From: Cristatella mucedo | Lineage: Eukaryota > Bryozoa > Phylactolaemata > Cristatellidae | DNA: 64,000 nucleotides | Reading direction: 5' to 3' | NCBI GenBank assembly: GCA_009760855.2 | Contig: WPIO01000021.1 | Coordinates: 2,182,501-2,246,500 of the forward strand | Shown here: positions 10,851 to 22,870 of the stretch, in pieces | Numbering within the stretch: position 1 is the first letter of the stretch | Layout: each line of letters starts with the position of its first letter | Program-made: the position numbers and the translations under genes | The notes under the pieces: generated by a model | Databases searched by the model: none | What the model saw: only the letters and a program-made list of their open reading frames with translations | Told to the model about the DNA's origin: nothing

Positions 10851-12390
10851 AGTGTAATAATAATAATGCACTTGATAAAGCACCCTCAGAGAACTCAATC
10901 TCTCTCTAGGCGCTTTACATTTGCTGCAAAGGGAAATGCAATTTAATGGTGAGTAATATCATGCATGATAAACAAACAGAATGAAGAAGATGGTTAGGGG
11001 TGACATGCACAGGGTCAGCATGCAAATGTGGTTAGTGGCAGCATGCACAGTGTCAGCACGAATAAGCACATCAAAGACGAATCACAGGGACCCACTAAAT
11101 CCTGTCCTAAATAGGTGTGTTTTTAAGTTCTTTTTAAATGTTGCCAGGTCAGGGGATGTTCTGACGCAGGTCGGGAGGGAGTTCCAGGCTTTGGGAGCAT
11201 ACGAACTAAATGCACGGTCTCCAAAGGATTTAAGGTTTGTACAAGGTATTTGTAGACTGTTGGATTCCGTAAAGCGGGTGGTACGATGCTTGGCCTGATG
11301 GGAGAGATGGGAGTATATCTGAGAGATAGGCTGGAGCCAAAGAATGAAGTGACCTAAAAGTGAGCGGCAAAACCTTGAAGTCAATCCTTTGCTAGACTGG
11401 TAGCCAGTGCAGGTCGGCGACAAGTGGTGTGATGTGGCAACTGCGATGCTCACGACAGACAAGCCTAGCTGCGGAGTTTTGCACCAGCTGCAATCACCTG
11501 ATCACACATGCTGGTAGGCCAGTAAGCAGCGAGTTGCAGAAGTTGAGACGGGATGTCACGAATGCATGGACCAGCTTGGACGTGGTATCCTTATCCAAAC
11601 AAGCCCAAATTTTAGCAATGTTTTGAAGCTGAAAATAGGCAGATTTGACTGTGGAGCTGAAATGGTCGTCAAAGAGAGGTCACTTTGGAATATGAACCTA
11701 GATTTCGAGCTGATGCAACTGGAGATATGCTGGCAGAGCCAATTTTGAGCGTCAGCCTTTCCAATTTCTGAATCACACTGGGTTTGCCCATAACTAGTAA
11801 GTTAGTTTTATCATCGTTTAGTCTTAGAAAATTTGCTGCCATCCATGTGCGGATGTCATCAATAAATGCAGCAAGTGAGTTGAGAGAGTTTGAGGTGCTC
11901 GAAGGCTGGCAGGGATCAAAGCAAAGGTACAACTGAGTGTCATCCGCATACAAGTGAAAGCCTAGATTGTGCTTGGCAATCACATCAGCAAGAGGGAGAA
12001 TATAAACCGTGAAAAGAACCGGACATAGCACAGAGCCCTGAGGTACCCCATATTTCAGAGGTACCTCAGATTATCTTTGTCCATTCATGTCAATACTCTG
12101 GAGTCTCCCACTGAGATAGAACTTGAACCACTGCAGAGCAGTTCCAGTGATGCCCAGGCGAGATGAGAGGCGCTCTAGAAGAACTTTGCGATCGATTGTA
12201 TCAAAAGCTGCCAAAGATCGAGCAAAACAAGCAGAGATACTCCACCCATGTCTGCATTCCTAAGTACGTCGCTGTACACCCTAAGCAATGTTGACTCTGT
12301 GGAGTGATTAGCTCTAAAGCCAGACTGGCACTTACTATCAAGGTGTGAGGTTTCGATATATGAGTTCAGCTGGTCCGCCACGACCCAAGT
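10851..12390 (-). pseudogene. LINE family 1 (CR1/L2-type): reverse transcriptase to 3' end, the longest family-1 copy
   Basis: On the minus strand the reading runs from 12381 downward. SGFRANHSTESTLLRVYSDV is followed by LVLLDL (RT motif A region, frame broken just after it). [16 protein letters not shown] at about 12043-11998 is RT motif [12 protein letters not shown] near 11950 is the catalytic YADD box of motif C. Then come [17 protein letters not shown], the QLVQNSAA segment, and the C-terminal FGDRAFSSYAPKAWNSLP with TFKKNLKTHLFRT (11230-11090). The 3' UTR and (ATT)n tail end at about 10851. At least three frameshifts separate the frames at 12175, 11669 and about 11280, so it is inactive. 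The 5' end, including the endonuclease, is missing, as is usual for target-primed reverse transcription products. Confidence 0.88.
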
Positions 12391-12667
12391 TTACTTGATC
12401 CGGCAGAATTTCAAATGAACCTTTCCAAATTTCAGCGAATTAATTGTTAGTCGAGTACAAGTTAATTTTGTAACCAACGAGATAGCTAGAATACCTTGAT
12501 TAAGTAGGACAAAATCTAGCTAGAAAAAAAACATCTACATGTGGCTTTTGGAGGTCTCTTCGAAGCCCTTTCAACTCCGCTGTTGATAGCCTATGTAGAT
12601 GAGAAACACCATGTTGTCTTGGCATTGTGGTGAGTTTATCACTGCTTATCTTTCACTACCTTGGTAA

Positions 12668-12812
12668 ATCAAGAACTAATAATAGTAATAATAATGATTA
12701 TTATTATTACCGTCATCTTCATCATCATTGTGAGTAATGTTTATCGCTCTATAAGTTAATTAAGTCTCTTTCTAAGCACTTTACGCACGCCAGAAAGGAA
12801 GCAATGCAAGGA
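12668..12812 (-). mobile_element. Degenerate LINE family 1 tail with (AAT)n/(ATT)n junction
   Basis: Minus-strand tail with the boxes AAGTCTCTTTCTAAGCACTT near 12765. The adjoining AATAATAATGATTATTATT suggests a second tail once lay in the opposite orientation. Confidence 0.55.
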
Positions 12813-14479
12813 CCACCATTTGAGATGATACTTTGGAATTTAATGCTCGGACGATCCGAAAGACCTTGATGGTAGTGGTCCTGTTGCCACTTGATAGGCA
12901 ATATTTTTTATGATGACAAATGCCTCCAGACCTGTAGCTAGAGGCACCAGCATTCAGGCCCTATTTATTGTAAGAACATCACGGCAGGTTAGTCTTCTTT
13001 TTAGTATGCTTTGCTTAGATATATTTTCGCGGAGAGGATAATTTTTGCCCAAATTTAGGGGTAATTCTAGACTGAGGATTGATAGCTGGAAAAAACAATC
13101 ACTCTTAGAGCCACATAGTGTTTCCTAAACAGCAAAACCTGGAAGCAATAAAGACGTCGGAAGTCAAACCGGATAAATAACTTCATTTGACACCATGAAG
13201 ACCTCACTGGGATCTAGGACGCTGGGTGAACTGGATCTGTTAATATCATGTCGCCCAGATTAGTGTTTCAGCCCCCCAGAAGCTTGCGCGACATTTTCAA
13301 ATCGCATTTGTCAGGCCGCATGAGGATAGTAGATAGCGAAAGCTTCCGCATAGGTCACAAATTACTTACTCGCTTTGATTGTAAGATCGGGATACAATCC
13401 AGCAGCTCGAGCTATCCAAAGCGCCAGGCTGCGACCCCAAAGCCCGGCTGGTGGTGGTGGCGACATCTATTATTGGTTCGCTTCAAATGGCCATCTTGTC
13501 AAGTCTTGTCAAGTGTCAAGCTGGCCCTGCAACCACCAGGTTGTAACTGCAACAAATATTGCCGCTAGCAGGACTCCGTCTTTACCAAAGTTTCAAAGCC
13601 CACAATACAAAACTGGGCCAGATAGACTTCCCTATACCACAGTAAAAACCTTTGAAGTCAAATAAGCGATCGCTTAGGGGGAATAAACAAAGAAAACTGA
13701 AGCGGAGTTTCTGCTGAAACGAGCAAAGAAAAAAATAGAATCTGATGAGTAACCGTTCAAAAGTATCTAACGTCGCAATTCCTTGATTGGCTAGGCTATC
13801 TTGCTGGTTGTGCCCAAATCATGGTGTGCGCTGATAACGAGTTCATGAGAGGTTCCGCTTACTTTCTGGAAGAAACTATAAGTTAAATCTTCCACACGTA
13901 GCCGAGAATGAAAAACGCCAAAGTGTGCCATCATTTTGGCCATCTTCAGAATTGGCCATAGACAGGATAATAAGCAGCATTTCATGAGATGCTGATCGAG
14001 AATTAATATTGCCTTTGCGGCCTATAAAGAGCTAGAGTGGTACCAGAAGCGCCACATATACGTAGCACTGGGGATATATCTGCTAAGAACAACCGGTGCG
14101 TACCTAATAATCGATATTTTTCAGAGGTCAACAACCGGTATGCTCAGGAGACTACTGCAAAGAAGCAGGAAAGTCGATTTGAAAATCCACGGCTCTGCGT
14201 CCAAGCTCCGGAAGTCTAGCTGTGATATTTATGCGAATTTTTTAAGCACGCTTTCAAGCCCCTCTTTATGTGTTTTCGAATGATTACATCTGAGATCACT
14301 TAGTTGGATTAGCAAGTGTGCCAAGCCGGACCCAAAAGAGTGTGACAGGGAGCTAGTACAAGTCTTTAGGTAGTGGGCAGGTGTGCAAAAGGTCCACCAA
14401 CCCAGCACAGACTCGAAGGGGCGTGCCGGCCTGCTGCCCACCTAAATTCCTTACAGCTTTCTTATGATTTGCTGCCTAC
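12813..14479. other. No gene or named repeat recognised
   Basis: Overlapping frames of 60-106 codons at 13248-13665 share no family motif. A GGT-rich stretch lies at about 13448-13463. Nothing else was supported. Confidence 0.45.
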
Positions 14480-15060
14480 TTAAAGGTCAAGGTTAATCAT
14501 TGTGCCGAAATTTCTGCAGCAATGCTGGACCAGTCGTCCGACACACCCTTCTTACGGCACGCTGCTTTCTTATGACTTGTCGCTTGGGTAAGGACAATGT
14601 TTGGTCCCTTCTTGGCTTAACTCTGGCTGCTCCCCTGAGTGAATACTTTGTTGCCTCACGAGTCACGCTAGCACGCTTCCAAACACCTCTTTGATTCGCA
14701 TATGTAGAACAATTCTTTTAAATCCTCCCATTCTCTTTCTCCAGCCTACTTATCCGAACTATATCCCAATCAGGCTAAGCAGCATTCCATCGACTCGTCT
14801 GACTAAAGTCGTTTAGTTTCGCTGCAACCCAGCCTAGAATCCATTGAAGACTTTGCCTCTAGTTCGTATGCACTCTAAGGCTGGAGCTCACACCTGGCTG
14901 ACGCCACGACAACCCCAAACTTGACTACATTCGAACCGAAGCTAAAAATGTACCTGTTTATTACAGCATTCATTTGATCCCTGTGAATTGTTCTTTTTGT
15001 GCTTTTGCGTTCTGACGCTGTTCATTTTATCACTAACAATATTGACATGCCTCTATTCGC
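14480..15060 (+). pseudogene. Highly decayed LINE family 1 C-terminal region and 3' UTR
   Basis: CATTGTGCCGAAATTTCTGC at 14498 lines up with the LVQNSAA codons of better copies. AYLSELYPNQAKQHS near 14745 and a later segment with TTFEPKLKMYLFITAF near 14935 correspond to YLSDLLPHQAKH and the TFKKNLKTHLFRT end. The 3' UTR word CTGACGCTG... follows. No tail is preserved. Identification rests on short matches in the right order. Confidence 0.55.
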
Positions 15061-15514
15061 TGGACTGTCGCAAGGATCTTTTCAGAATTGTCACGAAGAG
15101 TACAAGGGTGCCTCAGCAGCAAAACTCTGATGAAACCAATCTTAGTCACCGTCGGTTGCTATGAACTGTTGCAAAACGGTGGAATGGAAAAGTTAGCATT
15201 AAACCGACCGGCGTCCTGAGCTCCCAAGCTTAAAAAATTACTTTGCCTTTAGCGCGGTTGGTTGTCGAAGGATCAGCCTGTTTCTACGTTGCCACGCAGC
15301 CGCATGTAGCATCGATCGATGTAGCGATGGCATTGCTTGGCGAAAAATCCATTGCTGCCGTGATGCAACGTGGCGCTAATTTAAAAATCAATGACGATGT
15401 CGACGCAGCGGCGATCGTAGCATAGGTGCACTCACTCGACGGAAGACTATTACCTAGCAGCACGCGCTGTAGCCTCGCTCGCATCCGGGAACGTACTGAT
15501 TGGCCCAGGGGCTC
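15061..15514. other. No gene recognised
   Basis: Open frames on both strands at 15243-15425 and 15284-15631 overlap and have no recognisable motif, and the latter runs antisense through a SINE tail. Confidence 0.4.
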
Positions 15515-15645
15515 GCCTTTGACGACCAAAGTCAAGGTGCCCACCTTTGATGACGGAGGCCGTGAGTTCTGGCCCTTCGGCGTATATGTAGCGCCTGGAG
15601 AGATATTCAGTTCTCTTAGGGTGCTATACAAACGAATTATTCCTT
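15515..15645 (+). mobile_element. SINE family B, diverged copy
   Basis: The head includes GTCAAGGTGCCCACC (A-box side) and GGCCGTGAGTTC (B-box side). The tail at 15592-15640, AGCGCCTGGAGAGATATTCA then GTTCTCTTAGGGTGCTATAC, matches the family-1 LINE tail and the SINE B copies near 42.2 and 46.1 kb. Confidence 0.65.
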
Positions 15646-15839
15646 CCCTTACAAAGGAAAGACTCAGCTCAGGAAATGACTGGACGGCCCTGCTGCGCCA
15701 GACAGAAGAAATCCTTCTCCACCAGACCCGAACAATTGAGCAACGATGAGTAAGGTCGAGAACCAGCGCTACGGCCTATGAGCCGGTCGATGCTTTTTGG
15801 TTGCCCACTTCAATGGCATTACTGCCTTAGTGTGCCAGC

Positions 15840-17560
15840 AGCAGCAACTGCAGCAGCAGCAGCAGCAGCTGCGTCGGCGGCGGAGCGAAATTTGTCGCAG
15901 CCCCGAGCTCGGGGAGGCGTAGGAGTGCGTACTGACGGCTTGCCTAGCCGGCCAAGATCAATCCGGGTGCATAGTATGGACATAGTCGGCTCGTTTACGA
16001 CATGATCTGCGGTTGCCGTACCGGCGATTATTGAATGCCAGAATATCGGTCTGCATGCACGGTCGGCCTGCCCGGCTAATTATGCTCATGCGTCTGCAGC
16101 CTTATTGCCTCAGTGTGCTCTAATGCTCCCTCTAATGCAATTTGCCCGTAGCTGGAGCCGGCGCACGGGGGCACTCGCTCGCGGGAGCCTTGAGCGTGGC
16201 GGCTGCAGCTGCCGCCGAGGCCGTTGTGGCCTCGAGCTCGAGGTCGCTCCAACTTCGGGCAAATCCTCGCCCCGCCCCGCCCGCTCGAGCATTTAGCCCG
16301 CTGGAGCCCAGGGCTAATGCGCCGACGAGGGCGCGCTTTCTATCGGCCGCTATTTCAAGCCGGCAACTTTCGTCCCGAAGGACAAGCGGCGCTAGCTACT
16401 GTCACGATACTTCGCTTCGATTCGAGTCATGCTGAGCGAGGCCTAGTGGAGGTGCCTGTGCCTCGCTTACGTGAAGACCTGCATTTTGCTCAGTCTAGAA
16501 GAGACTGCAGGATCGACTCCTAGTCGGCGGCATTCCGTGACGGCCGCCGACGACCGTACCGCAGCGAGGCGGAGCCCAGGCCCTCGTTTTTCGAGGGCAT
16601 TCACTAGCTCGGATGGAATGGCGTGGGCGGCGGGCGCTTAATTGATGAAAGGCGGCTAAAATGGGGAGGGGGAGCGGCAGGTGTGTGACCTTGAGCGGCC
16701 GCGACCGGGGTCGGAGCCGGCAGCGATCTGCGAGGCGACCCTTTGCGAGTTGGCCATCCGAGAGGCAGCCTGTGTGCCGTGCGTGAGGTAGCTGTCCGGC
16801 TGTGGGGTCGTTCGCAGTACACATTTGAGGCCTTCGTGGACGCGAGGATTTGTGACGGAGCGTTCCGTCTGGTGTTATTTGTTGTGGCGTCATTCGCCAG
16901 GCTCACGTTGTCTCGCGAAAGCTTCTGATGCTTCATTGGCATTTCCGACGCACCTTCTCGGCGATGCCATGCAGGACAGTGGATGCAGTTTGCGTCCTCG
17001 ATTTTTGCTGTCGAAGCGCACCCGTAGCCCGGTTGACGCCGAGCGCACAGACCGCGCCCTCGTCCGAGCCGCGACCCCAACGCGGCCCAAGTCGCGGCGG
17101 TGCCCGCGTTCGGTAACACAACATTCCTTCTAAGGCGCGCTGGCCGCGTCGGTGAAAGCAGACGACGTCGCGACGTCGCACTGGCTTCGCGGCCGATTCA
17201 ATGTATCGCCGTTTGGAAGCGTCGTCGGAGCGCCCGCAGCCTCAGCCTCAGTCGGCCAGGATCGCACAAGCTGCTCGTGCGCCTGCAGTTTCGGACTGGC
17301 CGTACGTACACGAGCCCTCGACTGGGTGCAAACCGGCGCTTGCCACACACACTTTGGATGCTTAACCGCTACGCCGCTTTCGACACCGCCGGGCGCATGC
17401 GTCTCAGCCAGCCTGTTCGCCGCGCAGTGCAGCTTCGTCCTCAAACGGATAAGACAACGGCGGCGACCTGCTCGCGCCCAGCCTATGCCAGCGGCTGGCG
17501 GCGACGGCGGAGCCCGCAGCGGCCCGATTGATTGGCGGGCCGGTTAGTATCGGACTGCCA
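15840..17560. promoter_or_regulatory. GC/CpG-rich block, possible CpG-island promoter, no gene identified
   Basis: Dense CpG with a (GCA)n-like run at 15838-15870. Long frames occur on both strands (for example 16604-17119 minus and 17100-17547 plus), but they overlap in several frames at once, as expected by chance where stop codons are rare, and none has a recognisable domain. A CpG-island promoter with short first exons is possible but unproven. Confidence 0.4.
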
Positions 17561-18887
17561 TTTGCTATTGGTGCGTTGAGAAACTATACGTCCAACTCGA
17601 TGTCCTACTCGAACCGATACGACATGCTACTGACTAATCTCGAAGACTCGCTCGGGAAGATGCATTCCTGCTCGGTCGAATGATGCGAGTAAAAAAAACC
17701 CGTAAGCATAGACAACTATTACGTAAGTAAGCCTTTCAAAAGAATCAGCCGCTGTCAAGGCGTTCATAAAGCCAATTTGCAAAAGCATTCGCACCCAACG
17801 AGTACGCCCAAGTCCTTGTACATTAAACGTCATTCTAAGGACCCACGTTAGCACCTGTCAGACATTATTGTTACTAGCCAAGAAGTGGCCTAGCAATTCA
17901 TGAGTAGCTCACTCACTTGCACTTGCTTTGCATACTTTAGAAGAAAGCTCCCTACAACGAGTTTGCCCTGGAGCTAGCTGAGTGACCTTAGCTCAATTTC
18001 CTCCATGGCTTCAGCTAAATTGAGGCTGCACCATCTACCCGCTAAACAGCTTGGGTATTTTCACTGTTAAGAAAGACCGTATATACAAGCGCGTATATGC
18101 ACAAAGGGTTAGCTACAATGACTTACCAGCAGGCAGACAATCGCTGAGACTGGCTGTACCAGCCGCGAATATTTGTTTTACGAAAATGATTCGGAGACTA
18201 CTCTGTTTCCATTGGTCGCACCGATGCTAGGATCCTATTGGCTAGTATTCCGAAACTTTATCCCGTTATCTGCAGTAAATATAACAATGCTCAGCTTTTC
18301 GAAGTTAGCACTTTGCGATCGTAAGCAGAGGTAAAGGTCAATATGGCCCGCAACAACCAAACAGCGGAAGTAGTCGGTAAGGGCAAGGTCGGAGCCGATG
18401 TTCACCTTCACCCATCCAATTGAGGCTCTCCTACAAACGGCTAGAGTTCCCCGAAGATTTTAATGCAAAGCTTTGGTTTTCAATCTGATTAGCCCAATGC
18501 TGCGATCCCACACTTAAGTTTACTTGCATTTATGACATATTCGTATTTGCATTAGCCTTGGTCTCTGCTATTCTAAATTTCTCGCAGTCTTTGGTGCTTA
18601 AATAGAGCCGAAGATCCTTGAGTTCTTTAGCAAACTGTACGGTTGAATGCCTTTTGTAAAATCAAAATTGCTTTTGCTTATTAGCTGCCTAATTAATTAC
18701 TCATCACGGCTTTTGCGTTTAATGCCGTGATCGCAAGAGTATTGTTGAGATCAAGTAGCCGAAAAGGTGGAAGTATGCCATTCATTCTCTTGTGATCTCG
18801 CAGTCTCATTAAGCCGTAATTATAATGTAATATATGGACGTCTATAAATAGACACTGCCACAGGGACTGAGTAGAGATTTTTAATCA
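17561..18887. other. No gene or named repeat recognised
   Basis: AT-richer unique-looking sequence between the CpG-rich block and a LINE cluster. Nothing supported. Confidence 0.45.
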
Positions 18888-19690
18888 AGTAGGGTTTTCT
18901 ACAGACCACTAACAGCCCATGCAGCTTTTACTGCCCATACGAAAACGAACGGACTTCATTTCATGCAACAAGTAGTACGAGAAAAGCTAAAAGCAGTCAG
19001 CAGGGCAGTCAAAAAAAGTGTGTAACATTAAAATTGCAGCTTAGAATAGTCCACGATTGGATGCGGCACAGTTTGATGTAGGAGAGTCGTCGTCGTGTAA
19101 GAATTGTGGAAGCGAGTTCGACAGTCTAGGTCATTCAGAGTAAAGGCTTCTGTCGCCAGCGGTCTCGAAATAAGAGATCTGAACAGCTAATTTGCTGTCT
19201 TTAGAGAACCTGTGGGTGCGAGGAGGCTGAAACTAGGCAGAAGTTGAGCTAGGTCTGAAGAGGCAAAAATGCAGCAGGCCTTGTACGCAGGCCTTGCCAA
19301 CGTAAGAATTTCGCTTTCTATTTGTCGATTGACTGAGAGCCACCCTAGCTTCTCCTGCGTGGAAGACGCGTTGCTGATTCCCAGGGATCCGCTGATTAAC
19401 CTTATAATTGTTTTAATCACAAGCTATAAAGGTTTTCTGGTATTCTTGGTTAGCCCAGCCAAAATTGAATCGCAGCTGGCCAACCAAGGCAGAACCATGG
19501 AGCTAGCTAGACTTGTTCTGCAAGCCACTGCTGTTGATAGTCTCTAATCTGAGCTGGAAACAAAAATGATCACTAGCTCGGAAAGCAGTCTTCTTAATGG
19601 AGGTGTCAAAATTCAAGCAGTTATCAAAGATAACATCTAAATCCGCACGCACAATACAGGTTGCAATAGAGCGTCACCAATTAGAAGATT
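18888..19690 (-). mobile_element. LINE family 2, 3' portion (copy C)
   Basis: Minus-strand copy aligning with the copies at 32.7 and 37.0 kb. Shared words include GGACTTCATTTCATGCAACA, GTGGAAGCGAGTTCGACAGT and the region around 19590-19690 (GTCTTCTTAATGGAGGTG; ACCAATTAGAAGA). It covers the segment after the reverse transcriptase and the 3' UTR. It is truncated at 19690, where a plus-strand family-1 LINE begins. Stops are frequent. Confidence 0.75.
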
Positions 19691-19694
19691 AGAT

Positions 19695-20742
19695 TAGTAG
19701 ATTGGAGCCTTAAAGTCCTGCTCGAACGCCGTTTATCTCGCCTCGGCATCCCTGGCACTGCACAGCAATGGCTTAGGACCTGTCTCAATGGGAGACTCCA
19801 GTGTGTTGATTTGAACGGACAAATATTATTCAAAGAACCATTAAAGTAAGGGGTATCTCAGGCCTTTGTTCTTGGTTCGGTTCTTTTCAAAATGTACACT
19901 CAATCTTGTGAACGCCGATGTGATCGCCAAGCACAATCCAGGCTTTCACTTTTATGCAGATGACACACTCAGTTGTACCTTTGCTTTGATCCTTCACAGC
20001 CCTATACCTATGCTTTGATTCCTCAAGTCCTCTAGCATATACAATCGTCTCAACTCTGGTGATGCATGTATTCCTGAAATCCGCACGTAAATAGCATCAA
20101 ACGATCTCAAGTTGAATGACGATAAAGCCAACTTATTAGTTATGAACAAACCAAGTACGAATCAGAAATGGTAAAGCTTAACGTTCAAAATCGGATCCGC
20201 TAGCGTATCTGCTGTATTATCTGCATAAAAAAAACCTGGGTGTCCTGTTCCAAAGTGACCTTTCGTTAGACGACCTCATTAGCTTCGAAGTCAAGTCTGC
20301 CTACTTTCAGCTACATAATATTGTTAAGATTTCGGCCTGCTTAGACGTGGATTTCGGATCTAGATTGGTCCATGCAGTTATGACATCCCGTCTTGACGTC
20401 TGTAACTCACTGCTTGCTGGCCTACCGGCCTGATCAATCAAGCACTGACAGTTGGTGGAAAACTCTGCAGCTAGGCTTGTCTGTCGATAGCGTCACAGTT
20501 GGCACACCACATCAGTTCTTGCCAACCTGCACTGGCTCCCAATCAAACAGCATATCAACGCTAATGTTTTGTCAGTAAATTTTATGTACATTTATTCTGT
20601 AGCTCAAGCCTACTTGTTGGAACTAAAACACTAGGCTCGGCGTCAAGCCACTTGCTTTTCTGACTCAAATCGTTTGGCTATACTTCTTACGAACCTCAAG
20701 TGCTTTAGAGACCGCATCTTTAATTCCCATGCTCCCAAAGCC
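19695..20742 (+). pseudogene. LINE family 1, RT to C-terminal region, older copy (5' piece of an interrupted element)
   Basis: Plus strand begins with KVLLERRLSRLGIPGTA and continues with a decayed motif B (VSQAFVLGSVLFKMY). YADDTLS near 19960 is motif C. LKLNDDKANLLVMNKPS lies near 20110, LVENSAARLVCR near 20455, and LANLHWLPIKQHI near 20520. It stops abruptly at CATGCTCCCAAAGCC (20728-20742), and the sequence that should follow resumes at 21591. Many stops show it is inactive. Confidence 0.8.
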
Positions 20743-21590
20743 TAATAATAAAAATAAGAATAAAATTAATAAAGCGCCCTCGAAGAACTAAATCTCTCTG
20801 TAGGTGCTTTACATTTGCTGAAAATGGAACACGATCGGATGGTTAGTGGTATCGTGCTTGATAAACAACATGACTAATAGGGTTGACAAATAGGGTGACA
20901 TGCACAGTGTCAGCACGCATAAGCACATGAAGGATGAATCACAGGGACCCACTAAATGCTGTCCTAAATAGGTGTATTTTTAAGTTCTTTTTAAATGTGG
21001 TCAAGTCAGGGGATGTTCTGACACAAGTCAGGACCGATTTCCAGGCTTTGGGAGCATACGAACTAAATGCAGTCTCCAAAGGATTTGAGGTTTTTACGAG
21101 GTATTGGTAAACTGTTGGATTCCGAAAAGCGGGTGGTACGATGCTTGGCCTGGTGGTGGATTAGGTCTGATAGATAGGCTGGAACCAAAGAATGAAGGAA
21201 CCTAAATGTGAGCGACGAAACCTTAAAGTCAATCCGTTACTTAACTGGTAGCCAGTGCAGGTCGGCGAGAAGTGGTGTGATGTGGCAACTGTGACGCTCA
21301 CAACAGACAAGCCTAGCTGCAGAGTTTTGCACCAGCTGTAAGTGCGTGATTGCACAGGCCGATAGGCCAGCAAGCAGTGAGTTACAGACGTCAAGACCGG
21401 ATGTCACAACTGCATGGACCAATTTAGATGCGAAATCCCCGATTAACCAGGCCCGAATTTTAGCAATTTTATGTAGCTGAAAGTAGACCGACTTGACTGT
21501 GGAGCTGACGTGGTCGTCTAACGAAAGGTCACTTTGGAACATGACACCTAGATTTCGTGCAGATTCAACAGGAAATATTTTGGCAGAGCC
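20743..21590 (-). mobile_element. LINE family 1, younger copy inserted antisense into an older family-1 copy
   Basis: Tail (AAT)n at 20743-20765, then 3' UTR, C-terminus, and on the minus strand 21542-21237 STVKSVYFQLHKIAKIRAWL and NSLLAGLSACAITHLQLVQ. It ends at GGCAGAGCC (21582-21590). The two junctions share AGCC. The host element's sequence reads straight through once this piece is removed. Confidence 0.85.
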
Positions 21591-21915
21591 TAGAACTCAC
21601 TCCCGACTGACGTCTCTATCCCACAATGACAACAAATTAAGGAGGAAGCTACAAACACATCTATGCCACACAGTATTTGCTGAGTCCTTGCGCTTTGTTC
21701 TTTGTGCGCTTGTGCTTGCTGAGACCGTGCATGGGACTAATAAGCACATTTAAATGTTGACATTGTGAGCGGAGCTCTAACCTTGTCCTTCTTGTTGGCA
21801 TATCAATGTTACCACTTACCGTTTGGTCATAATTCCTTTTTAGCAAATTTTAAGTGCCTAGAAAGAGATTAAGTCTCTGAGGGTGCTCTAAAATTGTTTT
21901 ATTATTATTATTTTT
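21591..21915 (+). mobile_element. LINE family 1, 3' piece of the interrupted older element
   Basis: Starts TAGAACTCACTCCCGACTGA, the codons that in other copies follow the APKAWN segment, and runs through the 3' UTR to the AAGTGCCTAGAAAGAGATTA tail and (ATT)n. It joins to 19695-20742 as one element. Confidence 0.85.
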
Positions 21916-22097
21916 ATTCTTAAAAAATGTCACATGCATGGGATGTCCTATATGTATGAGCTCGGTTTGGTCATCATTAAGTTAATCTAAATTGTTGGAA
22001 ATCAAGGATCAAATGTCTGCGAGACAGGTATTTAGTTGGTCAGTCACTGCAGGGAATTATAATGATTTAAATACGATTTTCAGGTGAATATAGTCAG

Positions 22098-22560
22098 CAT
22101 TTATAATAATAATAATAGTAAATCACTTAATAAAGCTCCCTAAGAGAACTCAATCTCTTTCTAGGCGCTTTGTATTTGCTGCAAAGGAAACACGATCGAA
22201 TGGTTAGTGGTAGCATGCTCAATAAACAACAAGAATAGCATGGTTAGGGGTAATCATATTAATAATAGTAATGCACTTGGGGTGACATGCACTGGGTCAG
22301 CGCAGGTGGCAGCATACACAGCGTCAGCACGCATAAGCCTATAAAGGTCGAATCACAGGACACACTAAATGCTGCGATAACTAGGCGGGTATTTGGTTTG
22401 TTTTTAATATGATTAAGTCAGGGGATGTCGTGACGAAAGTCGGGAGTGAGTTCCGAGTTTTGGGAGCACACGAGCTAAAGGCACGGTCTCCACAGAACTT
22501 GAGGTTTGCACGAGGTGTAAGTAAACTTTTGGACTCCAAAAAGCGGGTGGTAGTCATTAA
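22098..22560 (-). mobile_element. LINE family 1 3' end carrying a 27-nt nested tail insertion
   Basis: (AAT)n at 22103-22118, the tail boxes, 3' UTR and part of the C-terminal coding region up to about 22548. At 22252-22278 a foreign 27-nt piece interrupts the 3' UTR. It is itself a LINE tail end and is flanked by GGGGT on both sides. Confidence 0.8.
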
Positions 22561-22739
22561 ATTGATTGGAAATCTCATGGACCCGAATCACTTTACTTGA
22601 GTGTCTCGTTACTGGCGGAAGACGGGGGAAGGACAAAAACAGACCCTATTGGAACGTATAAGGTGACTTGTCTGCTTGGTAAGACGTTGTCGTACTGCAC
22701 GGATTAAGCACAGTGAGATAAATAAGTTTGTGACCATGC

Positions 22740-22870
22740 TTGCGCTTCGTATTCAAAAGAGTTTTTTCTTCTCAATCCTATAAGTAGGCTACTGTGACCA
22801 ATTCTGTCAAACGCCGTTGATAGATCGAGCAGGACCAGGGTAATGACTTGTTACTATCGTTTTCGCTTAG
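22740..22870 (-). pseudogene. LINE reverse transcriptase fragment (motif A)
   Basis: On the minus strand 22850-22795 reads LVLLDLSTAFDRIGHSS, the catalytic-Asp motif A of non-LTR reverse transcriptases. Downstream sequence toward 22600 keeps only scattered similarity. Probably part of the same old element as 22098-22560 or another copy. Confidence 0.65.

Noticed and set aside
10981..11298. 105-codon plus-strand frame, repeated at 60403 and (minus strand) 25799
   Set aside because: It is the antisense strand of the LINE family-1 3' end, so its recurrence reflects the repeat and not a gene family.
16604..17547. Several long frames in the CpG-rich block
   Set aside because: Up to five frames overlap on both strands, none with a domain; consistent with low stop density in GC-rich DNA.
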